Assembly: GCF_022835695.1 (NCBI RefSeq)
Contig: NZ_BQUV01000013.1
Span: 62,001-126,000, forward strand
DNA: 64,000 nucleotides
Source: Bradyrhizobium sp. Ce-3
Lineage (GTDB): Bacteria > Pseudomonadota > Alphaproteobacteria > Rhizobiales > Xanthobacteraceae
Direction: 5' to 3'
The notes under the pieces were generated by a model. That model worked only from the letters and a program-made list of their open reading frames with translations. It did not search any database and was not told the DNA's origin. Positions 8,722 to 17,698 of the stretch are shown here, piece after piece. Both the position numbers and the translations under genes were made by a program. How positions within the stretch are numbered: the first letter of the stretch is position 1; each line of letters begins with the position of its first letter.

Positions 8722-9612
8722 ATGGCGTATGAGACGATCAAGTATGAGCTCGCCGAGCAGATCCTGACCATCACGCTGAACCGGCCCGACAAGCTCAACG
8801 CCTTCAACGCCACGATGCAGCAGGAACTAATCGACGCGTTCGACAAGGCCGACAAGGACGACGACGTCAGGGCGATCATCGTGACCGGCGAAGGCCGCGG
8901 CTTCTGCGCCGGCGCCGACCTCTCCTCCGGCGCCAACACCTTCGACCGCGATGCGCGGCGCGGCCCGGTCAAGCGCAATGCCGACGGCAGCGTCGACTAC
9001 AGCGATCCGCAGGTGCGCGACGGCGGCGGCCAGGTCACGCTACGCATCTTCAAATGCCTGAAGCCTGTGATCGCCGCGGTGAACGGCCCGGCGGTCGGCA
9101 TCGGCGTCACCATGCAGCTTGCGATGGATATCCGCATCGCCTCCGAAGCCGCGCGTTTCGGCTTCGTGTTCTCCCAGCGCGGCATCGTGCCCGAGGCCGC
9201 ATCGAGCTGGTTCCTGCCGCGCATCGTCGGCATCTCGCAGGCGCTGGAATGGTGCTATTCGGGCCGCGTCTTCCCAGCCCAGGAAGCGCTTGCCGGCCGG
9301 CTTGTCAGCAAGGTGGTGCCGCCCGACGATCTGCTGCCGACCGCGCGCGCGCTCGCCGAGGAGTTCGCAGCCAAGACCGCGCCGGTGTCGGTGGCACTGA
9401 TCCGCCAGATGATGTGGCGCATGATGGGCGCCGACGATCCGATGGAGGCGCACAAGGTCGACAGCCGCGGCATCTATGCCCGCGGCCGCTCCGAGGACGT
9501 CAAGGAAGGCGTGGTGTCGTTCCTGGAAAAGCGCCCGGCGCAGTTCAAGAACAAGGTGTCGTCCGACATGCCCGACTATTTCCCGTGGTGGCAAGAGCGC
9601 GACTATAAGTGA
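8722..9612 (+). CDS. Enoyl-CoA hydratase/isomerase family protein
   Basis: This 296-residue crotonase-fold enzyme begins MAYETIKYELAEQILTITLNRPDKLNAF, the usual crotonase start, with a GAGAGGA ribosome site before the ATG. The first oxyanion-hole region is GEGRGFCAGADL; the second is in KPVIAAVNGPAVGIG; and a Glu in VPEAASSWFLPRIVG sits where hydratases carry a catalytic acid. An extra loop (about 75-100) after GADL suggests a subfamily near the ECH clade that acts on branched or unusual acyl-CoA. It follows the amidase by 136 bp and its stop overlaps the start of a lipase-like gene. Confidence 0.9.
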   Translation: MAYETIKYELAEQILTITLNRPDKLNAFNATMQQELIDAFDKADKDDDVRAIIVTGEGRGFCAGADLSSGANTFDRDARRGPVKRNADGSVDYSDPQVRDGGGQVTLRIFKCLKPVIAAVNGPAVGIGVTMQLAMDIRIASEAARFGFVFSQRGIVPEAASSWFLPRIVGISQALEWCYSGRVFPAQEALAGRLVSKVVPPDDLLPTARALAEEFAAKTAPVSVALIRQMMWRMMGADDPMEAHKVDSRGIYARGRSEDVKEGVVSFLEKRPAQFKNKVSSDMPDYFPWWQERDYK

Positions 9613-10283
9613 ACGAACGGCGTCCCGCGGCGTCTCCATTTGACGGCGTCGTCCTGCTGCACGGCATCAGCAGGACGGCGCGCTCGTTTCGCAGGATGGA
9701 GCTGGCGCTCCGCGATGCCGGTCTTGCCACGCTCAACCTCGACTATGACAGCCGGCGCAAGGGCCTCGATGCGCTGGCCGAGGACATCCATCCAGCACTG
9801 GATCGCTTCGCGCAGAGCCTCGACGGCTCCGTGCATGTCGTTTGCCATTCGATGGGCGGCCTGCTCGCCCGCGTCTACCTCGCACGACATCGCCCGGCGC
9901 GGCTCGGCCGCGTCGTGATGTTGGGCACGCCGAATGGCGGCAGCGAGATCGCCGATCGCCTGAAGAACCTCACGGCCTATCGCGCCTTCTTTGGCCCGGC
10001 CGGCCAGCAGCTCGTCACCCGGCGCGATGCCGCGACCAGCGCGCTGCTGCCCGCAATCGATTATGAGGCCGGCGTCATCGCCGGCAATCGCTCGGTCTAT
10101 CCGATCACGTCGATGGGCCTGCCGCGGCCGCATGACGGAAGGGTGTCGGTCGCCAACACCAGGCTCGAGGGCATGGCCGATCACATCGTGATCCGCACCT
10201 CGCATCCCTGGCTGGTGCGCAACAAGGAGGCGATTGCGCAAACCATCGCGTTCTTGCGCGCAGGCAAATTCGCAAAGCCGTAG
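9609..10283 (+). CDS. Alpha/beta hydrolase, lipase/esterase-like
   Basis: This 224-residue protein has the nucleophile elbow CHSMGG at 79-84 (Ser81) and an early oxyanion turn VVLLHGISRTARSF. The late His of the triad may be H182 in ADHIVIRTSHPW. The GTG start at 9609 overlaps the TGA of the upstream crotonase gene by four bases. The sequence pattern resembles the PGAP1/EstA-like lipases of COG1075. No signal peptide is seen, so it is probably cytosolic. Its substrate is not predictable. Confidence 0.85.
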   Translation: MNERRPAASPFDGVVLLHGISRTARSFRRMELALRDAGLATLNLDYDSRRKGLDALAEDIHPALDRFAQSLDGSVHVVCHSMGGLLARVYLARHRPARLGRVVMLGTPNGGSEIADRLKNLTAYRAFFGPAGQQLVTRRDAATSALLPAIDYEAGVIAGNRSVYPITSMGLPRPHDGRVSVANTRLEGMADHIVIRTSHPWLVRNKEAIAQTIAFLRAGKFAKP

Positions 10284-10284
10284 C

Positions 10285-10368
10285 CGTCATTACGAGGAGC
10301 GAAGCGACGAAGCAATCCATACCTCCCACACGGTGAGCATGGATTGCTTCGCTTCGCTCGCAATGACG
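10285..10368. repeat. Dispersed palindrome, family B, copy 1
   Basis: This 84-bp inverted repeat starts CGTCATTACGAGGAGCGAAG and ends CTTCGCTCGCAATGACG, separated by a variable centre. A second copy is at 24876-24953. It lies between the convergent hydrolase and quinone-oxidoreductase genes, where a foldback would end both transcripts. Confidence 0.85.
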
Positions 10369-10370
10369 AA

Positions 10371-11345
10371 CTACCGCATCATCAACGCCACCCGCCCGAT
10401 CGCCTTGCGCTCGATCAGAAGCCGCATCGCCTTGGCATAGTCCTCCAGCGGCAGGCGATGCGAGATGTTGGGCCGCACCCGGCCGGCCTCGGCCCATTCG
10501 CTCAGCGCCTTGAACCTGACCTCGCCGAGCGCGGGATCCTTGCGCACCGCCTCGCCGGCGCGAACGCCGAGCACGCTGGCGCCCTTGATCATCAGCAGAT
10601 TGGTGCGAGCGAGTCCGATGCCGCCGGTGAAGCCGACGACGAGAATCCGCGCGCCCCAGTTGATGCAGCGCATCGAGTTCTCGAACACCTCGCCGCCGAC
10701 CGGATCGAACACGACGTCGGCGCCGCGGCCGTCGGTGAGGCGCTTGACGGCGTCACGAAATGGCTCGCGCGCGTACAGCACGAGATGATCCGCACCACGT
10801 TGTTTGGCAATCGCAAGCTTCTCCTCGGATGACGCCGCCGCGATCACGGTGGCGCCGAGCAGCTTGCCGATCTCGACCGCGGCGAGGCCAACGCCGCCGC
10901 CGGCGCCGTGCACCAGCAGCACTTCGCCCGGTTTGATCTGCCCGCGATCGATCAACGCGTGATACGCGGTGCCATGCGCGGCAAGGAAGGTTGCGCCTTC
11001 CGCATAGTCGAAGGTCGACGGCACCGGCACGAGCTGTGCCGGTGTCGCGACCGTCTCGTCGCAATAGGCGCCGAAGCGCATCTTGACGATCACCTTGTCG
11101 CCGACCGCGACACCGGCAGCATCATTGACCTCGACGACATCGCCGGCGGCTTCCGAACCGGGCGTGAACGGCAGCGGCGGCTTGAGCTGGTACTCGCCCG
11201 CGGCCATCAGGATGTCGGGGAAATTGATCCCGGCGGCACGGATCGCAACCCGCACCTGCCCCGGCTGCAACGGCACCGAGGCAAAGGTCTCGAGCTGAAG
11301 GCGCTCGGGCGGCCCGAGCTCGCGGCAAACGACGGCTTTCGGCAT
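10371..11345 (-). CDS. NADPH:quinone oxidoreductase family protein (zinc-free MDR)
   Basis: This 324-residue medium-chain reductase has the groES-like N-terminal domain (FTPGSEAAGDVVEV) and a nucleotide-binding domain with VLVHGAGGGVGLAAVEIGK and the NADPH-type loop AAASSEEKLA. No zinc-ligand cluster is seen, which fits the QOR branch rather than alcohol dehydrogenases. It would reduce quinones or enones with NADPH. Its ATG overlaps by one base the stop of the upstream DsbA-like isomerase gene, so the two are coupled. Confidence 0.9.
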   Translation of the reverse strand: MPKAVVCRELGPPERLQLETFASVPLQPGQVRVAIRAAGINFPDILMAAGEYQLKPPLPFTPGSEAAGDVVEVNDAAGVAVGDKVIVKMRFGAYCDETVATPAQLVPVPSTFDYAEGATFLAAHGTAYHALIDRGQIKPGEVLLVHGAGGGVGLAAVEIGKLLGATVIAAASSEEKLAIAKQRGADHLVLYAREPFRDAVKRLTDGRGADVVFDPVGGEVFENSMRCINWGARILVVGFTGGIGLARTNLLMIKGASVLGVRAGEAVRKDPALGEVRFKALSEWAEAGRVRPNISHRLPLEDYAKAMRLLIERKAIGRVALMMR

Positions 11346-11956
11346 CAGGCGGCCCGCGCCTTGAGACGGGCCAGCGCCTCGCGGATCAGCGGCAGGCGGT
11401 CGTTGCCGAAATACATGTCGGTCTTGTCGAGATAGATCGTGGGCGAACCGAAGCCGCCACGCGCCATCACCTCCTCGGTGTTGGCCTTGAGCTGATCTTT
11501 GATCGCCTGGTCGCTGATACCGGCAAGGAACTGCGCCGGATCGATCCCGACTTTGGTGCAGATCTCGGCCAGCACCGCATCCTGCGAGATGTCCTTGTCG
11601 TCACCCCAATAAGCCTCGAACGCGGCACGCGCGAACGGCACCATCTTCTCGTTGCCGAGAAGGATGCAGCCGCGCATCGCCTTGACGCTGTTCACCGGAA
11701 ACACCGTCGGCGGCATCTTGATCGCGAGCCCGGCCGAGCGCGCCCAGTCGCCGAGATCCTTCTTCATGTAGCGCGCCTTCAACGGCACCGGCGTCTCGCG
11801 CTGCGCATAGACCGACGGATTGACGGTGTTGAAGATGCCGCCGACCAGGATCGGCCGCCAGGTGATCGGCGCGTCGAACTCCTTCGCCAGCGGCTGGATG
11901 TTATGCCAGGCGAGATAGGTCCACGGGCTGGAGCAGTCGAAGAAGAATTCGATCAT
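11345..11956 (-). CDS. 2-hydroxychromene-2-carboxylate isomerase family (DsbA-like)
   Basis: This 203-residue protein begins MIEFFFDCSSPWTYLAWHNI, the start of the HCCA isomerase/kappa-GST group of the thioredoxin fold, where the Ser after FDCSSP is the likely glutathione-contacting residue. The ATG at 11956 is preferred because an upstream in-frame extension has no family similarity. Family members isomerise aromatic ring-cleavage intermediates with glutathione. It is coupled to a quinone oxidoreductase and lies near a GST-type protein, forming an electrophile-handling group. Confidence 0.88.
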   Translation of the reverse strand: MIEFFFDCSSPWTYLAWHNIQPLAKEFDAPITWRPILVGGIFNTVNPSVYAQRETPVPLKARYMKKDLGDWARSAGLAIKMPPTVFPVNSVKAMRGCILLGNEKMVPFARAAFEAYWGDDKDISQDAVLAEICTKVGIDPAQFLAGISDQAIKDQLKANTEEVMARGGFGSPTIYLDKTDMYFGNDRLPLIREALARLKARAA

Positions 11957-11991
11957 AGCGTTTCCTTTTGGTTTCTTTCTCTCAATCTCTT

Positions 11992-12111
11992 CATTCCGGG
12001 ATGCGCCGCAAGGCGCAGGCCCGGAATCCATAACCACGATCGTGAGTATGGATTCTCAGATGTGCAATTGCACATCGTAGCTCGCGCCAAGAGGCGCGCC
12101 CCGGAATGACG
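11992..12111. repeat. Dispersed palindrome, family C, copy 1
   Basis: This 120-bp composite element starts with CATTCCGGGATGCGCCGCAA, carries an internal CCCGGAATCCAT block and ends GCGCGCCCCGGAATGACG. It belongs to the commonest repeat family of the window (also 21117, 27667, 31271, 33181, 53466 and 57443). It fills most of the gap between two same-strand genes. Confidence 0.85.
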
Positions 12112-12115
12112 GGTA

Positions 12116-12820
12116 TTACTTCCTCTCGACCAGCTCCTTGGCACGCTGGCCGAACATGCTCTTGCGTGATTCCTCGTCGAACGGCTCCTTGACGAATTTT
12201 CCGATCGCAAGCCCCGCCTGCACCTGCGGCCGGGCGCGCACGGTGGCGTACCAGCGCTTGATGTTGGGGTAGTCGTCGAGGGTGAAGCCCTGCGCCTTGT
12301 GGGTCATGGTCCAGGGAAAGCAGGCGATGTCGGCGATCGAATAGTCATCGCCGGCGATATAGGCGCCGGTCTTGCCGAGCTGGCGATCGAGCACGCCATA
12401 GAGCCGCGCCGTCTCGTCGCGGTAGCGCGCGATCGCGTAGGGAATCTTCTCGGCCGCATAGAGCGCGAAGTGGCCGTGCTGGCCGAGCATCGGCCCGAGG
12501 CCGCCCATCTGCCACATCACCCATTGGATGACGTTCGACCGCGCCCGCAACTCCCTGGACAGGAAGCGGCCGGTCTTGTCGGCGAGATAGATCAGGATGG
12601 AGCCGGTCTCGAACACCGAGAACGGCCCGCCGCCGTCGGCAGGCGCATGGTCGACGATCGCGGGAATCCGGTTGTTCGGGCTGATCGCCAGGAATTCCGG
12701 CCTAAACTGCTCGCCGGCACGGATGTTCACCGGGATCACCTGATAGGGCAGCTCCAGTTCCTCCAGCATGATCGATATCTTCCAGCCGTTCGGCGTCGGC
12801 GCATAGTGCAGGTCGATCAT
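12116..12820 (-). CDS. Glutathione S-transferase family protein (YfcG/nu type)
   Basis: This 234-residue protein has a thioredoxin-like N-terminal domain (MIDLHYAPTPNGWKISIMLE) with the cis-Pro segment NNRIPAIVDH and the ETGSILIYLADK glutathione-binding turn, then a helical C-terminal domain. TPNGWK replaces a catalytic Cys/Ser with Asn, as in E. coli YfcG/YghU, which are glutathione-dependent disulfide reductases. The ATG at 12820 fits the fold; upstream codons to 12886 lack similarity. It diverges from the MetE-like gene across 99 bp. Confidence 0.88.
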   Translation of the reverse strand: MIDLHYAPTPNGWKISIMLEELELPYQVIPVNIRAGEQFRPEFLAISPNNRIPAIVDHAPADGGGPFSVFETGSILIYLADKTGRFLSRELRARSNVIQWVMWQMGGLGPMLGQHGHFALYAAEKIPYAIARYRDETARLYGVLDRQLGKTGAYIAGDDYSIADIACFPWTMTHKAQGFTLDDYPNIKRWYATVRARPQVQAGLAIGKFVKEPFDEESRKSMFGQRAKELVERK

Positions 12821-12919
12821 CGGCGTCCTATTCCCCGTCACGAAAATTTTTGTTGTTCTGTACCTCCACTCTAGGACATGGCACACAGGCGCTCAATCAG
12901 AACCCGCCGGGAGGCACCC

Positions 12920-13942
12920 ATGCTGTTTCCAACCACGATCGCAGGCTCGCTGCCGAAGCCGGAATGGCTGGCGGAGCCGAACATGCTGTGGGCACCGTGG
13001 AAGTCGGAGGGCGCCGAGCTCGCCCGTGCCAAGCGCGATGCCACCGTGCTCGCGGTCAAGCTGCAGGAGGATGCCGGCGTCGACATCGTCACCGAGGGCG
13101 AGCAGGCACGCCAGCATTTCGTGCACGGTTTCCTGGAGCGGATCGAGGGCATCGATTTCGCCCATAAGGTCGAGATGGGCATCCGCAAGGACCGCTACAA
13201 AGCCATGGTGCCGCAGGTGGTCGCGCCACTCCAGCTCAAGGGCCGCGTCCATGAGGGCGAAGCGCGCGCCGCACGCGCCCACACCAGGAACAGGCTGAAG
13301 TTCACCCTGCCCGGCCCGATGACGATCATCGATACCATCGCTGATCAATATTACGGCGACCGCGTCAAGATGGCCTTCGCTTTCGCCGAGCTGTTGAACC
13401 AGGAAGCCAAGGCGCTGCAGGCCGACGGCGTCGACATGATCCAGTTCGACGAGCCTGCCTTCAACGTCTACATGGACGAGGTCCGCGATTGGGGCGTCAA
13501 GGCGCTGGAGCGCGCCGCCGAGGGCCTGACCTGCGCCACCGCCGTGCATATCTGCTACGGCTACGGCATCAAGGCCAACACCGACTGGAAGCAGACGCTC
13601 GGCGGCGAGTGGCGGCAATATGAAGAGACCTTCCCGGTCATCGACAAGAGCACGATCCAGCAGGTCGCGATCGAATGCCGCAACTCGAAGGTGCCGATCG
13701 AGCTGCTCGCGGCACTCCCCGGCAAGATCGTGCAGGCCGGCGTCATCGACGTCGCCAGCGACGAGGTCGAGACCGCGGAGGACGTCGTCAAGGTGATCGA
13801 GGCCGTCGCCAAACACGTGCCGAAGGGCAACATCATCGCGACCACCAATTGCGGCATGGCGCCGATGCGGCGGGACATTGCCGAAGCCAAGCTGATCGCG
13901 CTCGGTAACGGTGCAAAGCTGGCGCGGCAGCGGCTGGCGTAA
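12920..13942 (+). CDS. Cobalamin-independent methionine synthase-like (MetE C-terminal domain) protein
   Basis: This 340-residue protein corresponds only to the C-terminal catalytic barrel of MetE, as in archaeal MetE and the alphaproteobacterial short forms. It starts MLFPTTIAGSLPKP after a GGGAGGC ribosome site. Zinc ligands are visible as His210-x-Cys212 (VHICYGYG) and Cys311 (TTNCGMAP), with QFDEPAF as the homocysteine-side motif. It may transfer a methyl group from a folate or corrinoid donor to homocysteine or another thiol. Short forms lack the N-terminal folate-binding half, so methionine synthesis is a family-based guess. Confidence 0.85.
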   Translation: MLFPTTIAGSLPKPEWLAEPNMLWAPWKSEGAELARAKRDATVLAVKLQEDAGVDIVTEGEQARQHFVHGFLERIEGIDFAHKVEMGIRKDRYKAMVPQVVAPLQLKGRVHEGEARAARAHTRNRLKFTLPGPMTIIDTIADQYYGDRVKMAFAFAELLNQEAKALQADGVDMIQFDEPAFNVYMDEVRDWGVKALERAAEGLTCATAVHICYGYGIKANTDWKQTLGGEWRQYEETFPVIDKSTIQQVAIECRNSKVPIELLAALPGKIVQAGVIDVASDEVETAEDVVKVIEAVAKHVPKGNIIATTNCGMAPMRRDIAEAKLIALGNGAKLARQRLA

Positions 13943-13959
13943 AGCGCGGCCCAGGCGGC

Positions 13960-14583
13960 TCAGCTCAAAGCAGCCGCCGCGCTCGGATGCAGCACTGGCC
14001 GGTAGCCTGCCAGAAGCGCGCGCACGGTTGAAGGCGGTGTCAGCAGCACGGCCGGCCCCGGTATGTCGGCCCGGCCATAACCGGCGAACGACCAGCGCAG
14101 CGCGACGCCGTCGGCGACGAGATAGCTTTCCCCGTTCGCCTGCACCATCGCGCCATCAGGCAACGCGTGCACCGGCATTGGCAACGGATGCAGCCGCTTC
14201 TTGCCCCGATCGAGCCGCTCGGCGTGCAGCGCCGCATCCATCGCCTTGGCGCTGAGATCGCTCAAGCCGTTGCCCTGCTCCCAGGCGGCGCGAAACCGCT
14301 TGGCGTCGTCGCGGCGGCAATAGAAGCAGGGCCGGTGTCCGGCCGCGAACGCCGTCGCTTCATCGAGGAAGAACAGCTCGGTCCAGCTCTGCCGGCTCAT
14401 CACCTTGCGCCGCCGTCCCCTGAACTCGCAGACGCAGGTGAGCCACGCCGGCGACGACCAGCGCCTGTTGAGCAGCGTCCGTGTCGCGGGATCGTGGATG
14501 ATGCCGCGGTTGCCGGTGAAGGTGCCGCGATGTTCGGATGCGACGATGTCGCCTGTCGGGGTGACGCGGTTTTGCAGGGGCAT
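13960..14583 (-). CDS. Conserved hypothetical protein with a HRPCFYCRRDD motif
   Basis: This 207-residue soluble protein is not assigned to a named family here. It starts MPLQNRVTPTGDIVASEHRG and has a Trp/Arg-rich middle (ELFFLDEATAFAAGHRPCFYCRRDDAKRF) with a CxxC pair and nearby His, suggesting one metal site or a redox pair, followed by a second half with the pattern LPDGAMVQANGESYLVADG. Coding composition agrees with its neighbours. It converges on the MetE-like gene across 17 bp. No function is claimed. Confidence 0.75.
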   Translation of the reverse strand: MPLQNRVTPTGDIVASEHRGTFTGNRGIIHDPATRTLLNRRWSSPAWLTCVCEFRGRRRKVMSRQSWTELFFLDEATAFAAGHRPCFYCRRDDAKRFRAAWEQGNGLSDLSAKAMDAALHAERLDRGKKRLHPLPMPVHALPDGAMVQANGESYLVADGVALRWSFAGYGRADIPGPAVLLTPPSTVRALLAGYRPVLHPSAAAALS

Positions 14584-14594
14584 GTGTCTTACTT

Positions 14595-14740
14595 CCCCCT
14601 CGCCCCGCTCTTGCGGGGAGAGGGTTGGGGTGAGGGGCGCTTCCGCAAAGATGGTGAGAGATGAACCCGCGGTGCGTCCCCCTCACCCGGATCGCATCTA
14701 TCGATGCAATCCGACCTCTCCCCGCAGGCGGGGCGAGGTG
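14595..14740. repeat. Dispersed palindrome, family D, copy 1
   Basis: This element of about 146 bp has outer arms CCCTCGCCCCGCTCTTGCGG and CCTCTCCCCGCAGGCGGGGC plus an inner CGCATCTATCGATGCAAT hairpin. The second copy is at 39306-39450 in the other orientation of arms. It occupies the gap between two same-strand genes. Confidence 0.8.
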
Positions 14741-14745
14741 ACCTT

Positions 14746-15273
14746 CTACGCCGCCCCGTCGCGGATCGGCGGCTGGAACGACAGCGCGGTGTCCCAGGGA
14801 AAGAAAATCCAGGTGTCCTGCGACACCTCGGTGATGTAGGTGTCGACCAGCGGGCGCCCCTGGGGCTTGGCATAGACGGTCGCGAAATGCGCGTCCGGAA
14901 GCAGCTCCCGCACCAGCTTGCCGGTCTTGCCGGTATCGACGAGATCGTCGACGATCAGAAGCCCCTTGCCGGTGCCGCCGCCGAGCGCGGCGGTGTGCTC
15001 CGAAATGCCCTTGAGCACCTTCAGGTCGCCCTGCTTGTCGTGGTCGTAGCTGGCGACGCAGACCGTATCGATCACCCGCAAGCCGAGCTCGCGCGCCACG
15101 ATCGCCGCCGGCACCAGCCCGCCGCGGGTGATCGCGATCACCGCATGGAACGGGCCCACTTCATTCAGCCGCCAGGTCAGCGCCCGGCAATCGCGGTGGA
15201 ATTGATCCCACGAGACCGGGAACGGCCTGCCGGCCCGCTCTTGCGCACTCGGTTCAGAATTTCGCTCGACCAT
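14746..15273 (-). CDS. gpt: Xanthine (guanine) phosphoribosyltransferase
   Basis: This 175-residue type I phosphoribosyltransferase has the PRPP motif [11 protein letters not shown] ending at residue 115 and the flexible-loop region before it. The N-terminal pattern [19 protein letters not shown] and [17 protein letters not shown] match Gpt, which makes XMP or GMP from xanthine or guanine and PRPP in purine salvage. The length is slightly longer than E. coli Gpt (152). It follows the CinA-type gene on the same strand by six bases. Confidence 0.92.
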   Translation of the reverse strand: MVERNSEPSAQERAGRPFPVSWDQFHRDCRALTWRLNEVGPFHAVIAITRGGLVPAAIVARELGLRVIDTVCVASYDHDKQGDLKVLKGISEHTAALGGGTGKGLLIVDDLVDTGKTGKLVRELLPDAHFATVYAKPQGRPLVDTYITEVSQDTWIFFPWDTALSFQPPIRDGAA

Positions 15274-15279
15274 ATCGCC

Positions 15280-16032
15280 TCAACCCGCCGGCTTCTTCTG
15301 CGCGGCCTGCACCTGTTTCAGCATCTCCTTCACGGCGGCCATCGCGGCTGCCAGCTTCTCCGGATCGCGCGAGCGGACCACCAGATTGGTGTTCGGCTTC
15401 TGGTTCTCGTCCTGGAACGGATAGCTGCCGATGATGGTGTCGGGATTGGCTTCCGCGATCGCCCGCAGCGGGCCGCCGATGTCGCCTTCCCGGGCGTCGG
15501 CGCGGACCGAGTCCGACAGCATCCGCACGCCGGACTTCAGGGTCGGCGCCACGATGTCCATCATCGCCTGCATGATGGTCGGGATGCCGGCCATCACGAT
15601 GACGTTGCCGAGCTTGAAGCCCGGCGCCAGGATGGTCGCGCTCTGGATCAGTTCGGCACCATCGGGCACCCGGGCCATCCGCAGCCGCGCCTCGTTGAGG
15701 TCCTGCTCGCTCCAGCGCTCCCTGAACCGGGCCACCACGTCGGGGTGATGGTGGATATCGACCCCGAACGCCTTCGCCACGCTGTCGGCGGTGATGTCGT
15801 CATGGGTCGGCCCGATGCCGCCGGTCGTGAACACGTAGGTGTACCTATGCCGCAGCGCATCAAGGGCGGACACGATGTCGGCCTCGTCGTCGGCGACGAC
15901 GCGGACCTCCTTCAGGTCGATGCCGATATTGGTCAGGTATTCGGCGATGAAGCCGATGTTCTTGTCCTTGGTCCGGCCGGACAGGATCTCGTCGCCGATC
16001 ACCAATATCCCCGCCGTGACGATCTCGCTCAT
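15280..16032 (-). CDS. CinA N-terminal-type molybdopterin-binding domain protein
   Basis: This 250-residue protein matches the MoCF/MogA-like domain found at the N terminus of CinA (COG1058): TAGILVIGDEILSGRTKDKN at the start and TTGGIGPTHDD near 70-80. The nicotinamide-nucleotide amidase domain of full CinA is absent, as is usual for the short alphaproteobacterial form. CinA-type domains have ADP-ribose pyrophosphatase activity in some species. The ATG at 16032 begins directly before the domain. It is in one unit with gpt. Confidence 0.87.
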   Translation of the reverse strand: MSEIVTAGILVIGDEILSGRTKDKNIGFIAEYLTNIGIDLKEVRVVADDEADIVSALDALRHRYTYVFTTGGIGPTHDDITADSVAKAFGVDIHHHPDVVARFRERWSEQDLNEARLRMARVPDGAELIQSATILAPGFKLGNVIVMAGIPTIMQAMMDIVAPTLKSGVRMLSDSVRADAREGDIGGPLRAIAEANPDTIIGSYPFQDENQKPNTNLVVRSRDPEKLAAAMAAVKEMLKQVQAAQKKPAG

Positions 16033-16271
16033 GGTCTCATTCCCTAACTTGATCCCCTGACATTGCCGATCCAATGCCTTGATGTCACGGGGTTTTGCCG
16101 CCGAATTAAGCAGACCTCAGCCGGTTTTTCGGGCAGGCCTTCCGCCTTCCCCTTAGCAAATGCCACAAGCCAATGCATATCGCGCTGGCCCGGCCCTTGC
16201 TACCATCCCATCAAGTCATGCACTGTGTCACATAGCTCGTGAGGGCTGGCTTGGGAGGGCAGTCGGGATAT

Positions 16272-17690
16272 ATGGCAGTCGCGTTCGATGAGATGAACGG
16301 CCTCGGCGAGGACCTTCGCCCGGCCTACCAGGAGCTCTCCCGCTGGCTCAAAGAGACGCCGCCGGATGCGCTCGAATATCGACGCCAGGAAGCGGAGCTG
16401 CTGTTCCGCCGGATCGGCATCACATTCGCGGTCTACGGTGATTCCGAGGCCCAGGAGCGGCTGATCCCCTTCGACGTCATTCCGCGCATCATGTCGGCCA
16501 CCGAGTGGATGCTGCTGGAGAAGGGCCTGAAGCAGCGCGTGCTCGCGCTCAACATGTTCCTCAAGGACATCTATCACGGCCGCGACATCCTGCGCGCCAA
16601 CATCATCCCCGAGGACCTGATCTTCCAGAACCCGGTCTTCCGGCCGGAGATGAACGGCCAGGACGTGCCGCACGACATCTACGTCCATATCGCCGGCATC
16701 GACATCATCCGTACCGATCCGGACAATTTCATCGTGCTGGAGGACAATGCGCGGACGCCGTCCGGCGTGTCCTACATGCTGGAAAACCGCGAGATCATGA
16801 TGCGGCTGTTTCCGGACCTGTTCGCGCGGCACCGTGTCGCGCCGGTGGAGCGCTATCCGGACGAGTTGCTGTCGGCGCTGCGCTCGGTGGCGCCGCACAG
16901 CGCCTCGGCCGAGCCGACCGTCGCTCTGATGACGCCCGGCGTCTACAATTCGGCCTATTACGAGCACTCGTTCCTCGCCGACAAGCTCGGCATCGAGCTG
17001 GTCGAGGGCCGCGACCTCATCGTCAAGAACGACGAGGTGTTCATGCGCACCACCGAGGGGCTGAAGCGGGTCGACGTGATCTACCGCCGCGTCGACGACG
17101 ACTTCCTCGACCCCCTCACCTTCCGGCCGGATTCCGCGCTCGGCGTGCCCGGGCTGATGTCGGCCTATGCGGCCGGCAATATCACGCTCGCCAACGCGGT
17201 CGGCACCGGCATCGCCGACGACAAGGCGATCTATTCCTACATGCCCGACATCGTGAAGTTCTATCTCAGCGAAGAACCGATCCTGAAGAACGTGCAGACC
17301 TGGCGCTGCCGCGAAGCGCAGGATCTGTCCTACGTGCTCGACAACCTCGCCGACCTCGTCGTCAAGGAGGTGCACGGCTCGGGCGGCTACGGCATGCTGA
17401 TCGGGCCTGCCGCCACCAAGGCGACCATCGAGGCGTTCCGCGACAAGCTCAAGCGCGAACCGGAGGGCTTCATCGCGCAGCCGACGCTGGCGCTGTCGAC
17501 CTGCCCGACCTGCACCGACAAGGGGCTGGCGCCGCGCCATGTCGACCTCCGCCCATTCGTGCTGACCGGCTCCAGCCACACCACCATCGTGCCCGGCGGG
17601 TTGACCCGCGTCGCGCTGAAGGAAGGCTCGCTCGTGGTCAATTCGAGCCAGGGCGGCGGCACCAAGGACACCTGGATACTGAGTGAGTAG
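16272..17690 (+). CDS. Circularly permuted ATP-grasp protein (CPT2, DUF404/DUF407)
   Basis: This 472-residue protein belongs to COG2308. Typical stretches are FDVIPRIMSATEWMLLEKGLKQR in the first third, then NFIVLEDNARTPSGVSYMLENR, YRRVDDDFLDPLTFRPDS, and a late VVKEVHGSGGYGMLIGP that supplies ATP-contacting residues. Iyer and colleagues predicted that these enzymes are peptide ligases working with alpha-E proteins, transglutaminase-like proteases and Anbu. The ATG at 16272 has a GGGAGG site 13 bases upstream. It starts a plus-strand unit with the alpha-E gene nine bases after its stop and the transglutaminase gene after that. Confidence 0.92.
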   Translation: MAVAFDEMNGLGEDLRPAYQELSRWLKETPPDALEYRRQEAELLFRRIGITFAVYGDSEAQERLIPFDVIPRIMSATEWMLLEKGLKQRVLALNMFLKDIYHGRDILRANIIPEDLIFQNPVFRPEMNGQDVPHDIYVHIAGIDIIRTDPDNFIVLEDNARTPSGVSYMLENREIMMRLFPDLFARHRVAPVERYPDELLSALRSVAPHSASAEPTVALMTPGVYNSAYYEHSFLADKLGIELVEGRDLIVKNDEVFMRTTEGLKRVDVIYRRVDDDFLDPLTFRPDSALGVPGLMSAYAAGNITLANAVGTGIADDKAIYSYMPDIVKFYLSEEPILKNVQTWRCREAQDLSYVLDNLADLVVKEVHGSGGYGMLIGPAATKATIEAFRDKLKREPEGFIAQPTLALSTCPTCTDKGLAPRHVDLRPFVLTGSSHTTIVPGGLTRVALKEGSLVVNSSQGGGTKDTWILSE

Positions 17691-17698
17691 TTGAAAGC

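Noticed and set aside
12821-12919. A SAM or cobalamin riboswitch before the MetE-like gene
   Set aside because: The gap is only 99 bp and shared with a divergent gene; no riboswitch core was recognised.
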